From an uncultured Clostridia bacterium (GTDB lineage Bacteria > Bacillota > Clostridia > Christensenellales > Borkfalkiaceae): a stretch of DNA of 5,156 bases. The notes below the pieces were generated by a model. It ran no database searches. It was not told the origin of the DNA and saw only the letters and a program-made list of their open reading frames with translations. Below, piece after piece: positions 1 to 5,156 of the stretch; position 1 is the stretch's first letter, and every line of letters starts with the position of its first letter. The stretch is from assembly GCA_934249215.1 (NCBI GenBank), contig CAKQKN010000022.1:1-5156 (forward strand), in the 5' to 3' direction. Position numbers and translations under genes: made by a program.

Positions 1-25
1 CGCGGATTTTCGTGAAAAAACCGCG
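1..25. other. Imperfect inverted repeat at the window edge
   Basis: CGCGG at 1-5 can pair with CCGCG at 21-25. After one A/A mismatch, TTTT at 7-10 can pair with AAAA at 16-19, leaving a five-base loop. It is followed by GAAAAAACG rather than a T tract, so it is not a + strand terminator. It could be part of the terminator or 3' end of a gene lying upstream of the window, possibly on the other strand, but the flank needed to decide is missing. Confidence 0.25.
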
Positions 26-51
26 GAAAAAACGAACAAAAGATCACATTT

Positions 52-89
52 AATTTATTATATAATTGAGGAAACGCTGAATTTATTAT
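52..89 (+). repeat. 10-bp direct repeat in the ATPase gene leader
   Basis: AATTTATTAT occurs at 52-61 and again at 80-89. The second copy supplies the first two bases of the ATPase start codon. The repeat is exact but of low complexity (only A and T), so it may simply reflect an AT-rich leader. It could also be a half-site pair for a regulator, the copies lying 28 bases apart start to start; nothing else supports that. Confidence 0.35.
61..66 (+). promoter_or_regulatory. Possible sigma-70-type -10 element (TATAAT)
   Basis: A perfect TATAAT lies in a long AT-rich run (about 49-67) just upstream of the first transporter gene, where an operon promoter is expected. Against it, no recognisable TTGACA-like -35 sits at the right distance; the bases near 38-43 are AAAAGA. 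A transcript starting about seven bases downstream would also begin after the GAGG at 68-71, leaving roughly 15 bases of leader without a ribosome binding site. The true promoter may therefore lie further upstream. Confidence 0.25.
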
Positions 90-1188
90 GAAAGTTATTC
101 TTAAAGATTTGACGAAGATTTTCCAAAGCAGGCATAAAAAAGGCGAAGAAGTCGTCGCGGTAAACTCCTTTAACTATGAGATTCCGGACGGCAAACTCGT
201 CGGACTTCTCGGTCCGTCCGGTTGCGGAAAAAGCACCACGCTCTATATGATCTGCGGGCTTCAGAAACCCACGAGCGGACAAATCTTTTTCGGTGACGAC
301 GACGTTACCGAACTGACGCCCGAAAACCGCGGCGTCGGTCTGGTTTTCCAGAACTATGCCCTCTATCCGCACATGACCGTCAAGCAAAACATTATGTTCC
401 CGCTTGAGAATCTGAGGGGCGCGGATAAACTTACCAAGATCGAAATGCTCGAACGCAGTTATAAAGTCGCGAAACTCGTTCAGATCGACAATCTTATGGA
501 TCGTAAACCGAGCGAGCTGTCCGGCGGTCAGCAGCAGCGCGTCGCGATTGCCCGCGCGCTCGTAAAAATGCCGCGCGTACTTCTTCTCGACGAACCTCTT
601 TCCAACCTCGACGCAAGACTCAGACTTCAGACGCGCGAGGAAAATAAACGAATTCAGCGCGAAACGAAGATCACTACCGTATTCGTAACGCACGATCAGG
701 AAGAAGCGATGTCCATTTCCGACCAGATCGTCGTTATGAAACTCGGCGTCGTTCAGCAAGTCGGCGCTCCGCAAGAGGTTTACGACAACCCGACTAACCT
801 GTTCGTCGCAAAATTCCTCGGCACGCCGCCTATCAACGTGTTCAGCGGTTCGATTAAAAACGAAGGACTTTATATCGGCGAAGAACGCGTTGCCGACACG
901 AAAGGCGTTCAGGACGGCGAAGTTTACGTCGGTATAAGGCCCGAAGGCTTCATTCTCGACGAGAACGGTCCCCTGCACCTCAACCTTTCGAGCGTGGAAG
1001 TTATGGGAAGGGACGTCAGCGTCGTTTCGACAAGCGAAAGTTCATTGAACCCCATCATCCGCTCGATTATCGACGCGGACAACAGGATCAATCCCGTTGA
1101 CGGTAAGGTCGCGTTCAGACTTAAACCGCACAAAACGTTTATTTTCGACAAAACGACGGAAGAACGTATTTACTCCGAGGTGAAATAA
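88..1188 (+). CDS. Carbohydrate ABC transporter ATP-binding protein (MalK/UgpC/MsmK family)
   Basis: This is the cytoplasmic ATPase of a CUT1-type sugar importer; a dimer hydrolyses ATP to drive the two permeases encoded next. At 366 residues it has the usual family length. Visible motifs in order are a likely A-loop aromatic F12, Walker A GPSGCGKST (42-50), Q-loop Q88 in VFQNYALYPHMTV, signature LSGGQQQR (144-151), Walker B VLLLDEP (164-170), D-loop SNLDA (172-176) and switch histidine H202 in VTHDQEEA. All catalytic residues are present. The C-terminal part from about 245 is the regulatory TOBE/OB region, with the family's GIRPE motif at 282-286. A short basic insertion (about 14-21) lies before the first core strand. 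The ATG at 88 is preferred because homologues start at this point and an in-frame stop lies at 67-69; GAGG at 68-71 is 16 bases upstream, an unusually long spacing. The stop overlaps the next start by one base. The family (malK, msmK, ugpC) is clear but the substrate is not, so no symbol is given. Confidence 0.96.
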   Translation: MKVILKDLTKIFQSRHKKGEEVVAVNSFNYEIPDGKLVGLLGPSGCGKSTTLYMICGLQKPTSGQIFFGDDDVTELTPENRGVGLVFQNYALYPHMTVKQNIMFPLENLRGADKLTKIEMLERSYKVAKLVQIDNLMDRKPSELSGGQQQRVAIARALVKMPRVLLLDEPLSNLDARLRLQTREENKRIQRETKITTVFVTHDQEEAMSISDQIVVMKLGVVQQVGAPQEVYDNPTNLFVAKFLGTPPINVFSGSIKNEGLYIGEERVADTKGVQDGEVYVGIRPEGFILDENGPLHLNLSSVEVMGRDVSVVSTSESSLNPIIRSIIDADNRINPVDGKVAFRLKPHKTFIFDKTTEERIYSEVK

Positions 1189-2120
1189 TGGTTGAAGGAA
1201 AAAATCAATGGAAAGCGTGGTTGTATCTTTCCCCTGCAATCGTTTTGCTTCTCATATTTACCGTTTGGCCGATAATCAACACTGTCAGAATCGCGTTTCT
1301 CGAAGGCTACGGGCAACTCGCGGAGATCGGCGGACAAAGATTTTCGTTCGGTTTTGGAAACTTCAAGAAAGTTTTGGATTACGATAAGTTTCTCCTCTGT
1401 TTGAAGACAACATTACTTTTGTGCGTTACGACGGTCCCGATTTCAACTTTCCTCGCACTGCTGATTGCTGTGTGTCTTAACTCGATCGGACCTCTGCGCA
1501 GACTTCTTCAGACGATATTCTTTCTTCCTTACGTTACGAACACGATTGCGATCGGAATGGTTTTCGCGGCAATGTTCAATATCGTCGGCACGATCGACGC
1601 GACGGGCGACAGAATCGCAACGAAAGGCATCGTCAACAACATAATCGAGTTTTTCGGCGGACACTACATAAACTGGATAAACGCGGGTTCGTCGTACACT
1701 CACAACATGATCGTTCTCATTATATATATCGTCTGGAACGCGCTCCCGTTCAAGATTCTTATTCTTCTCGGCGGACTTCAGAGCGTCAACAAACAGTATT
1801 ACGACGCGGCGAAGGTCGACGGAACGAGCAGAGTCAGAGTGTTCTGGCGCATTACCGTCCCGATGCTCTCCCCGATGATCGCTTACGTCGTCATAACGGG
1901 CTTTATCGGCGGATTCAAAGAATATTCGAGCGTCGTCGGTATTTTCGGTCAGGCTGAAGCCGAACAAGGCAGCCTTATGACGATGGTCGGGTTCATTTAT
2001 CAGTCGCTCGGCAACAACAAAGACGGCAGAGCAAGCGCCGCCGCGCTCATTCTATTCTGTATAATAATGGTTGTCACGGTGATTAACTTATACGTAAGCA
2101 AAAAGAAAGTTCATTATTGA
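1188..2120 (+). CDS. Carbohydrate ABC transporter permease, MalF/UgpA type
   Basis: This is one of the two integral membrane subunits that form the sugar channel. It has 310 residues with about six hydrophobic segments, near 11-31, 70-97, 105-130, 172-198, 225-246 and 283-303. The cytoplasmic EAA coupling loop, which docks onto the ATPase, is clear: DAAKVDGTSRVRVFWRITVP at 206-225, with the conserved glycine at 212. A polar stretch at about 131-171 lies between the third and fourth segments. The start ATG overlaps the ATPase stop (TAATG), and GAGGTGA at 1177-1183 inside the ATPase gene is a good Shine-Dalgarno site, so the two genes are very probably translationally coupled. The length, the short cytoplasmic N-terminus and its position ahead of the MalG-type gene fit the UgpA/MsmF/LacF-like short form rather than E. 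coli MalF, which has a large periplasmic insertion. The sugar transported is not evident. Confidence 0.95.
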   Translation: MVEGKNQWKAWLYLSPAIVLLLIFTVWPIINTVRIAFLEGYGQLAEIGGQRFSFGFGNFKKVLDYDKFLLCLKTTLLLCVTTVPISTFLALLIAVCLNSIGPLRRLLQTIFFLPYVTNTIAIGMVFAAMFNIVGTIDATGDRIATKGIVNNIIEFFGGHYINWINAGSSYTHNMIVLIIYIVWNALPFKILILLGGLQSVNKQYYDAAKVDGTSRVRVFWRITVPMLSPMIAYVVITGFIGGFKEYSSVVGIFGQAEAEQGSLMTMVGFIYQSLGNNKDGRASAAALILFCIIMVVTVINLYVSKKKVHY

Positions 2121-2126
2121 GAGGTG
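2120..2126 (+). promoter_or_regulatory. Shine-Dalgarno site that fixes the second permease start
   Basis: AGAGGTG runs across the stop codon of the first permease gene (TGA, 2118-2120). Its GAGG core ends seven bases before the ATG at 2132, which is ideal spacing. An in-frame TTG at 2117 would place this site inside the coding region and leave that start with no site of its own, so ATG 2132 is the better start. Confidence 0.8.
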
Positions 2127-2131
2127 TTTAT

Positions 2132-3025
2132 ATGAGTGAAAATAATTCCGCCCTCATGCATGAGCGCAATATGAAAAAACAAACCGAAAAACAAAAGGTC
2201 GTCAAAACGGTCGTCAAAGTTTTGACTTACGCGTTCCTTATCATAATGGCGCTGATCGTTTTGTTCCCCTTTTACTGGATGATTATCTCGTCTCTGAAAT
2301 CGTTTGACGAATACAGAGAAAGCATCCCAACGTTCTGGCCGAGAACCGTTCATTTCGAAAACTATTCGGCTGCTTTTACGCAAGCAAAACTCGGCAGTTT
2401 GTTCGTCAACACGGCGTACGTGGGAATCGTTTCGACCGTTTTGTCGCTCATTATAACGGTTCTTTCGGCGTTCGCGTTCGCAAGGCTGGAGTTCAAAGGT
2501 AAAAATCTTTTGTTCTCGCTTCTGCTCGGAACAATGATGATACCCGGCGAACTGTTTACGATTACAAACTACATAACCGTTTACAGCTTCGGCTGGCAAG
2601 GTACTTTCGTCGTTCTCATCGTACCGTTCCTCGTAAGCGTGTTTTATATTTATCTTCTTCGCCAGAACTTCTTGCAGATACCGAACGAATTGTATCTTGC
2701 GGCGAAAGTCGACGGAACGAGCGATCTGAAATACCTTTGGAAAGTTATGATCCCCCTCGCGCTCCCCACTCTCATTTCGATCACGATATTGAAAATGATG
2801 GGCGCTTGGAACTCCTACGTATGGCCGAGGCTCGTCGCGAACGATGACGCGCACAGACTCATCACGAACGGACTTCGTAACGCGTTTACGACGACCACCG
2901 GCGAAACGGATATTCCCGTTCAGATGGCCGCCGTCGCGATCGTATCCGCCCCGCTCTTCCTCGTATTCGTATTCCTCAGAAAATACATAATGAAAGGCGT
3001 CAGCCGCAGCGGTATCAAGGGATAA
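2132..3025 (+). CDS. Carbohydrate ABC transporter permease, MalG/UgpE type
   Basis: This is the second membrane subunit of the importer and pairs with the MalF-type protein. From the ATG at 2132 it has 297 residues, typical for the family. A lysine-rich cytoplasmic N-terminus (about 11-29) precedes the first membrane segment (about 31-54), which carries the family-typical FPFYWMIISSLKS. Further hydrophobic segments lie near 89-117, 126-149, 158-177, 205-226 and 265-284. The EAA loop is LAAKVDGTSDLKYLWKVMIP at 189-208, with its glycine at 195. The WNSYVWP motif (226-232) and the C-terminal end GVSRSGIKG are also characteristic of MalG-like proteins. The gene starts 12 bases after the stop of its partner, as expected for an operon. 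A longer reading from the TTG at 2117 would add MRGVY but lacks a ribosome site. The substrate cannot be assigned. Confidence 0.95.
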   Translation: MSENNSALMHERNMKKQTEKQKVVKTVVKVLTYAFLIIMALIVLFPFYWMIISSLKSFDEYRESIPTFWPRTVHFENYSAAFTQAKLGSLFVNTAYVGIVSTVLSLIITVLSAFAFARLEFKGKNLLFSLLLGTMMIPGELFTITNYITVYSFGWQGTFVVLIVPFLVSVFYIYLLRQNFLQIPNELYLAAKVDGTSDLKYLWKVMIPLALPTLISITILKMMGAWNSYVWPRLVANDDAHRLITNGLRNAFTTTTGETDIPVQMAAVAIVSAPLFLVFVFLRKYIMKGVSRSGIKG

Positions 3026-3047
3026 GATACGGTCATTCCGCTCCACC

Positions 3048-3107
3048 TGTCCCGATCGGACACATACTTTTCGGAAAACTCGGCGCAAACGCAATATTTT
3101 TCGCCGA
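3048..3107 (+). other. Two weak hairpins between the permease and binding-protein genes
   Basis: The 118-base gap (3026-3143) holds two possible stem-loops. TGTCC (3048-3052) can pair with GGACA (3058-3062) around a five-base loop, followed by CATACTTTT, which is a poor T tract. TCGGCG (3080-3085) can pair with CGCCGA (3102-3107), continuing after one mismatch with three A-T pairs. Neither is a convincing intrinsic terminator. In transport operons such structures often set different mRNA levels for the binding protein and the membrane subunits; that role is inferred here. I saw no clear promoter in the gap. Confidence 0.3.
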
Positions 3108-3143
3108 ATAAACATCATAAAAAATAAGGATGGTAAAAGCAGC

Positions 3144-4625
3144 ATGAAAAAAATTCTTTTATCGATGGTGTTACTTATCGTAATGCTCTTCTCGCTTGCT
3201 TGCACAGGCGGCAACAACGTGTCGAATCTGAAGAAATTCACGATTCCCGAAGAAGGCTTCGATATGAACAAACAGATTGAGATTACTTTTTCGACGACTA
3301 TGGGAAAAACGCTTACTCCTATTCTCGAAAAACACATTGCACAGTTCAATAAACTTTACCCCAAAATCACCGTGACGGTCGATAATCCCGGCGGATATGA
3401 CGACGTAAGAGATGAAATCAATAAAAAGCTCACCGTCGGCGATCACCCGAGCGTTGCGTACTGCTACCCCGATCACGTCGCTACTTACAATATTGCGGGC
3501 GCGGTCGTTACCCTCGACGATCTCATCGCAAGCCAAATTCAAATTACGAGAGCAGACGGAACGACCGAAATTCTCGGTCTTACCGATGAACAGAAAAACT
3601 CTTTTATTAAGAGTTATTACGATGAAGGCAAGCAGTTCGATGGCGATAAAATGTATACTCTCCCGATGTCAAAGTCGACCGAAATTCTTTACTATAACAA
3701 AACTTTCTTTACAAAACACAATCTGCAAGTTCCCGATCACTGGTGGTGCACCGACAAATGCTCCAAAGACTGCAAGACAAGCATGGAATATGTTTGCGGT
3801 GAAATTAAGAAACTTGAACCTTCCTCGACCCCTCTCGGATACGACAGCGACTCCAACTGGTTCATCACTATGTGCGAACAGATGAATTCGGGTTACACCA
3901 AAGTTGCAACTGAACCGAAAGACAGATTCATTTTCGACAACGCAACCAACCGTGAATTCGTCAAAAGATTCCACGACTGGTATAAAGTAAAAGGATATAT
4001 TACAACTCAGTCCCTTTACGGAAGTTACACTTCGGCGTTGTTCGTTGGTACTGATGCAAAGGATTCTTCAAAACGCAGTTATATGACAATCGGCTCATCT
4101 GCGGGTGCTCAGCATCAAATCGCACAGCAAGATGCAAAAGGTAACTATATGTTTGAAACCGGAGTCGCGCCTATTCCGCAGTACAACAAAAACAATGCGA
4201 AAGTTATCTCGCAAGGACCGAGCCTTTGCCTCTTCAACAAGAAAGATCCGCAGGAAGTTCTCGCCGCATGGCTTTTCATGAAATATCTTACGACGACCTT
4301 ATCTTTCCAAGCCGAGTTCGCATTAAAATCCGGTTACGTTCCCGTACTTTCAACCGTTATGAGCGATCCTACTTACGAAGAAGCGATGAAAGAAGCAAAC
4401 GGCTATGAATCCCTACCCTCTTTGGCGGCACTGATGTGTCTTGAGCAAAAAGATAACTACTTTACTTCCCCCGCATTCGACGGTTCTTCGACCGCACGCG
4501 ATCAAGTAGGTCTTCTTATTAAAGATTGTCTTGCATCTGATACGACCGGCGACGCTCTCGATTCTTTTATCAAGAACAAATTTGCCTCCGCAATAAAAGA
4601 ATGTATTTATCAGTCCAGCAAGTAA
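3144..4625 (+). CDS. Extracellular solute-binding lipoprotein of the sugar ABC transporter
   Basis: This is the receptor that captures the substrate outside the cell and delivers it to the permease pair. It has 493 residues, longer than E. coli MalE or UgpB. The N-terminus is a lipoprotein signal: MKK, a hydrophobic core (4-19), then a permissive lipobox FSLAC with the lipidated cysteine at 20 and TGG after it. The mature part reads as a family 1 solute-binding protein: ITFSTTMG (47-54), then EKHIAQFNKLYP (62-73), the typical helix-to-strand start, the hinge region MYTLPMSKSTEILYYNK (170-186), and STPLGYDSDSNWFITM (228-243). A cysteine-rich segment (202-218) interrupts the region after VPDHWW. 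The start ATG is preceded by AAGGA at 3126-3130, a 13-base spacing that is slightly long. Codon choice looks somewhat more AT-rich than in the permeases, as if selected for strong expression (impression only). Its place directly after the permeases makes it their partner. The ligand is unknown; an oligosaccharide or a glycerophosphate-type compound would fit the family. Confidence 0.93.
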   Translation: MKKILLSMVLLIVMLFSLACTGGNNVSNLKKFTIPEEGFDMNKQIEITFSTTMGKTLTPILEKHIAQFNKLYPKITVTVDNPGGYDDVRDEINKKLTVGDHPSVAYCYPDHVATYNIAGAVVTLDDLIASQIQITRADGTTEILGLTDEQKNSFIKSYYDEGKQFDGDKMYTLPMSKSTEILYYNKTFFTKHNLQVPDHWWCTDKCSKDCKTSMEYVCGEIKKLEPSSTPLGYDSDSNWFITMCEQMNSGYTKVATEPKDRFIFDNATNREFVKRFHDWYKVKGYITTQSLYGSYTSALFVGTDAKDSSKRSYMTIGSSAGAQHQIAQQDAKGNYMFETGVAPIPQYNKNNAKVISQGPSLCLFNKKDPQEVLAAWLFMKYLTTTLSFQAEFALKSGYVPVLSTVMSDPTYEEAMKEANGYESLPSLAALMCLEQKDNYFTSPAFDGSSTARDQVGLLIKDCLASDTTGDALDSFIKNKFASAIKECIYQSSK

Positions 4626-4650
4626 TATTCAAATAATAATCAAACGGAAA

Positions 4651-4682
4651 TGCCGCGGCACCGATTATTCCGATCGGTGCCG
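4651..4682 (+). other. Strong stem-loop after the binding-protein gene, without a T tract
   Basis: CGGCACCGAT (4656-4665) pairs perfectly over ten bases with ATCGGTGCCG (4673-4682) around a seven-base loop. It begins about 30 bases after the binding-protein stop. The next bases are AAAGGCTAACC, so it lacks the T run of an intrinsic terminator. The left arm overlaps a separate 10-base perfect palindrome TGCCGCGGCA (4651-4660), which could form an alternative fold or be a protein site. Likely roles are protecting the 3' end of the transporter mRNA or acting as a weak terminator that lets some transcription into the nuclease gene. The rest of the 96-base gap is AT-rich, with a palindrome ATAATATTAT at 4695-4704 and no clear promoter. 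Confidence 0.5.
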
Positions 4683-4703
4683 AAAGGCTAACCAATAATA
4701 TTA

Positions 4704-4723
4704 TCGGAAAAATTCGGAAAAAT
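4704..4723 (+). repeat. Perfect 10-bp tandem repeat reaching into the nuclease start codon
   Basis: TCGGAAAAAT occurs twice without a gap, at 4704-4713 and 4714-4723. The second copy ends with the AT of the nuclease ATG (4722-4724). The repeat provides the only purine-rich bases upstream of this gene: the GGA in the first copy is 13 bases from the start and the one in the second copy only three. Neither is a good Shine-Dalgarno site, so translation of this gene may be weak or may use another feature. Confidence 0.6.
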
Positions 4724-5156
4724 GAAGAAATTTTTAAAACTGTTTGTAATAACGTTAGTTTTTATCGCTATTTCGTCGGCGTTGCTCGCATGCGAAAACC
4801 CTTACAATTCGTCAAACGGAACGGTTGAAGACAAAGACTACGTTAAAGAATTAAAACTTGACATGCAATCGCCGACGGCAAAGACCGAAGCTACGGTCAG
4901 AACGTTTATTGACGGCGACACGACGCATTTCAACGTTCCCGAAAGCGTCGTTTCGGACGGCGTTCTTAAAGCGAGATATATCGCGATCGATACCCCCGAA
5001 TCGACAGGGCAAATCGAAGAGTACGGGAAAAAAGCGGCTGATTTTACGAAAACCAAGCTGAAAACCGCTGTTTCGATTATGCTTGAATCCAACAACGGAT
5101 CGTGGAACCACGACTCGACCGGTGTGCGTTACCTTGTTTGGGTATGGTATAAACCG
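4722..5156 (+). CDS. Thermonuclease-like (SNase-fold) lipoprotein, 3' end beyond the window
   Basis: The reading frame stays open for 145 codons to the last base, so the C-terminus is missing. The N-terminus is a lipoprotein signal: MKKFLK, a hydrophobic core (about 7-22) and lipobox LLAC with the lipidated cysteine at 24, placing the enzyme on the outer face of the membrane. After a linker, an SNase domain begins near residue 57. FIDGDTTHF (62-70) carries the calcium-site aspartates (D64, D66), and ARYIAIDTPES (84-94) matches the staphylococcal nuclease segment with the catalytic arginine (R85), D90, T91 and E93. YGKKAADFTK (101-110) matches that enzyme's next helix. TGVRYLVWVW (133-142) corresponds to its YGRGLAYIY, with R136 the probable second catalytic arginine, shifted by one residue. 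The family cuts DNA or RNA using calcium. ATG 4722 is the only sensible start: an upstream in-frame stop lies at 4689-4691. It follows the transporter by 96 bases; co-transcription is uncertain. The fold is confident; biological role and any C-terminal domains are unknown. Confidence 0.88.
   Translation, partial: MKKFLKLFVITLVFIAISSALLACENPYNSSNGTVEDKDYVKELKLDMQSPTAKTEATVRTFIDGDTTHFNVPESVVSDGVLKARYIAIDTPESTGQIEEYGKKAADFTKTKLKTAVSIMLESNNGSWNHDSTGVRYLVWVWYKP

Noticed and set aside
1..87. Catabolite-response (cre) operator upstream of the sugar transporter
   Set aside because: No stretch fits the TGWAANCGNTNWCA-type consensus well enough; the TGAAAAAACCGCGG area matches only in part.
58..978. 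A 306-codon open frame on the - strand opposite the ATPase gene
   Set aside because: The + strand carries every ABC ATPase motif in the right order. The antisense product shows no recognisable motif and is a composition shadow.
1443..1967. A 174-codon open frame on the - strand opposite the first permease
   Set aside because: Charged, low-complexity translation opposite a clear membrane protein; no motif or ribosome site supports it.
2117..2131. TTG start at 2117 for the second permease
   Set aside because: The good Shine-Dalgarno site at 2120-2126 lies downstream of this TTG and is well spaced for the ATG at 2132.
2114..3349. A 411-codon open frame on the - strand across the second permease, the gap and the start of the receptor gene
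   Set aside because: It is antisense to well-recognised genes, is rich in R, E, V and D without membrane or domain motifs, and follows from the codon bias of the + strand. It crosses an intergenic gap and has no recognisable family.
3412..3885. A 157-codon + strand frame inside the receptor gene
   Set aside because: Another reading frame of a convincing receptor gene; the product is S/R/T-rich with no family features.
4656..4700. Classical intrinsic terminator after the receptor gene
   Set aside because: The stem is strong but the following bases are AAAGGCTAACC, with no T tract on either strand side.
4699..4704. TATTAT as a -10 box for the nuclease gene
   Set aside because: It is part of an AT palindrome, and the bases about 17 upstream (GGTGCC) do not resemble a -35 element.

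Overview
The window looks like a chromosomal segment from a low-to-moderate GC Gram-positive bacterium, most plausibly an anaerobic, gut-type member of the Clostridia. This is inferred from the protein style, Gram-positive-type lipoprotein signals and AG-rich Shine-Dalgarno sites; no rRNA or marker gene is present to test it. Everything convincing is on the + strand.

Layout: 1-87 is an AT-rich leader with a perfect TATAAT. 88-1188 encodes a MalK/UgpC/MsmK-type ABC ATPase. It overlaps by one base (TAATG) a MalF/UgpA-type permease (1188-2120). A MalG/UgpE-type permease follows (2132-3025; its ATG start is set by the Shine-Dalgarno site). A 118-base gap with weak hairpins leads to a large solute-binding lipoprotein (3144-4625). 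A 96-base gap then holds a strong hairpin without a T tract and a perfect 10-bp tandem repeat. The window closes inside a secreted thermonuclease-like (SNase-fold) lipoprotein that starts at 4722 and runs off the end at 5156.

Together the first four genes make a complete carbohydrate uptake transporter of the CUT1 type: lipid-anchored receptor outside, heterodimeric channel in the membrane, and a dimer of the ATPase inside. The substrate cannot be read from the sequence: no sugar-cleaving enzyme, kinase or transcription factor is in the window. The nuclease may be a separate gene or may be co-transcribed by read-through; nothing here ties it functionally to the transporter.

I found no previously undescribed system. 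The points worth a second look are local: a cysteine-rich insertion in the binding protein, small repeats and hairpins at gene boundaries, and near-identical DNA in the coupling loops of the two permeases.
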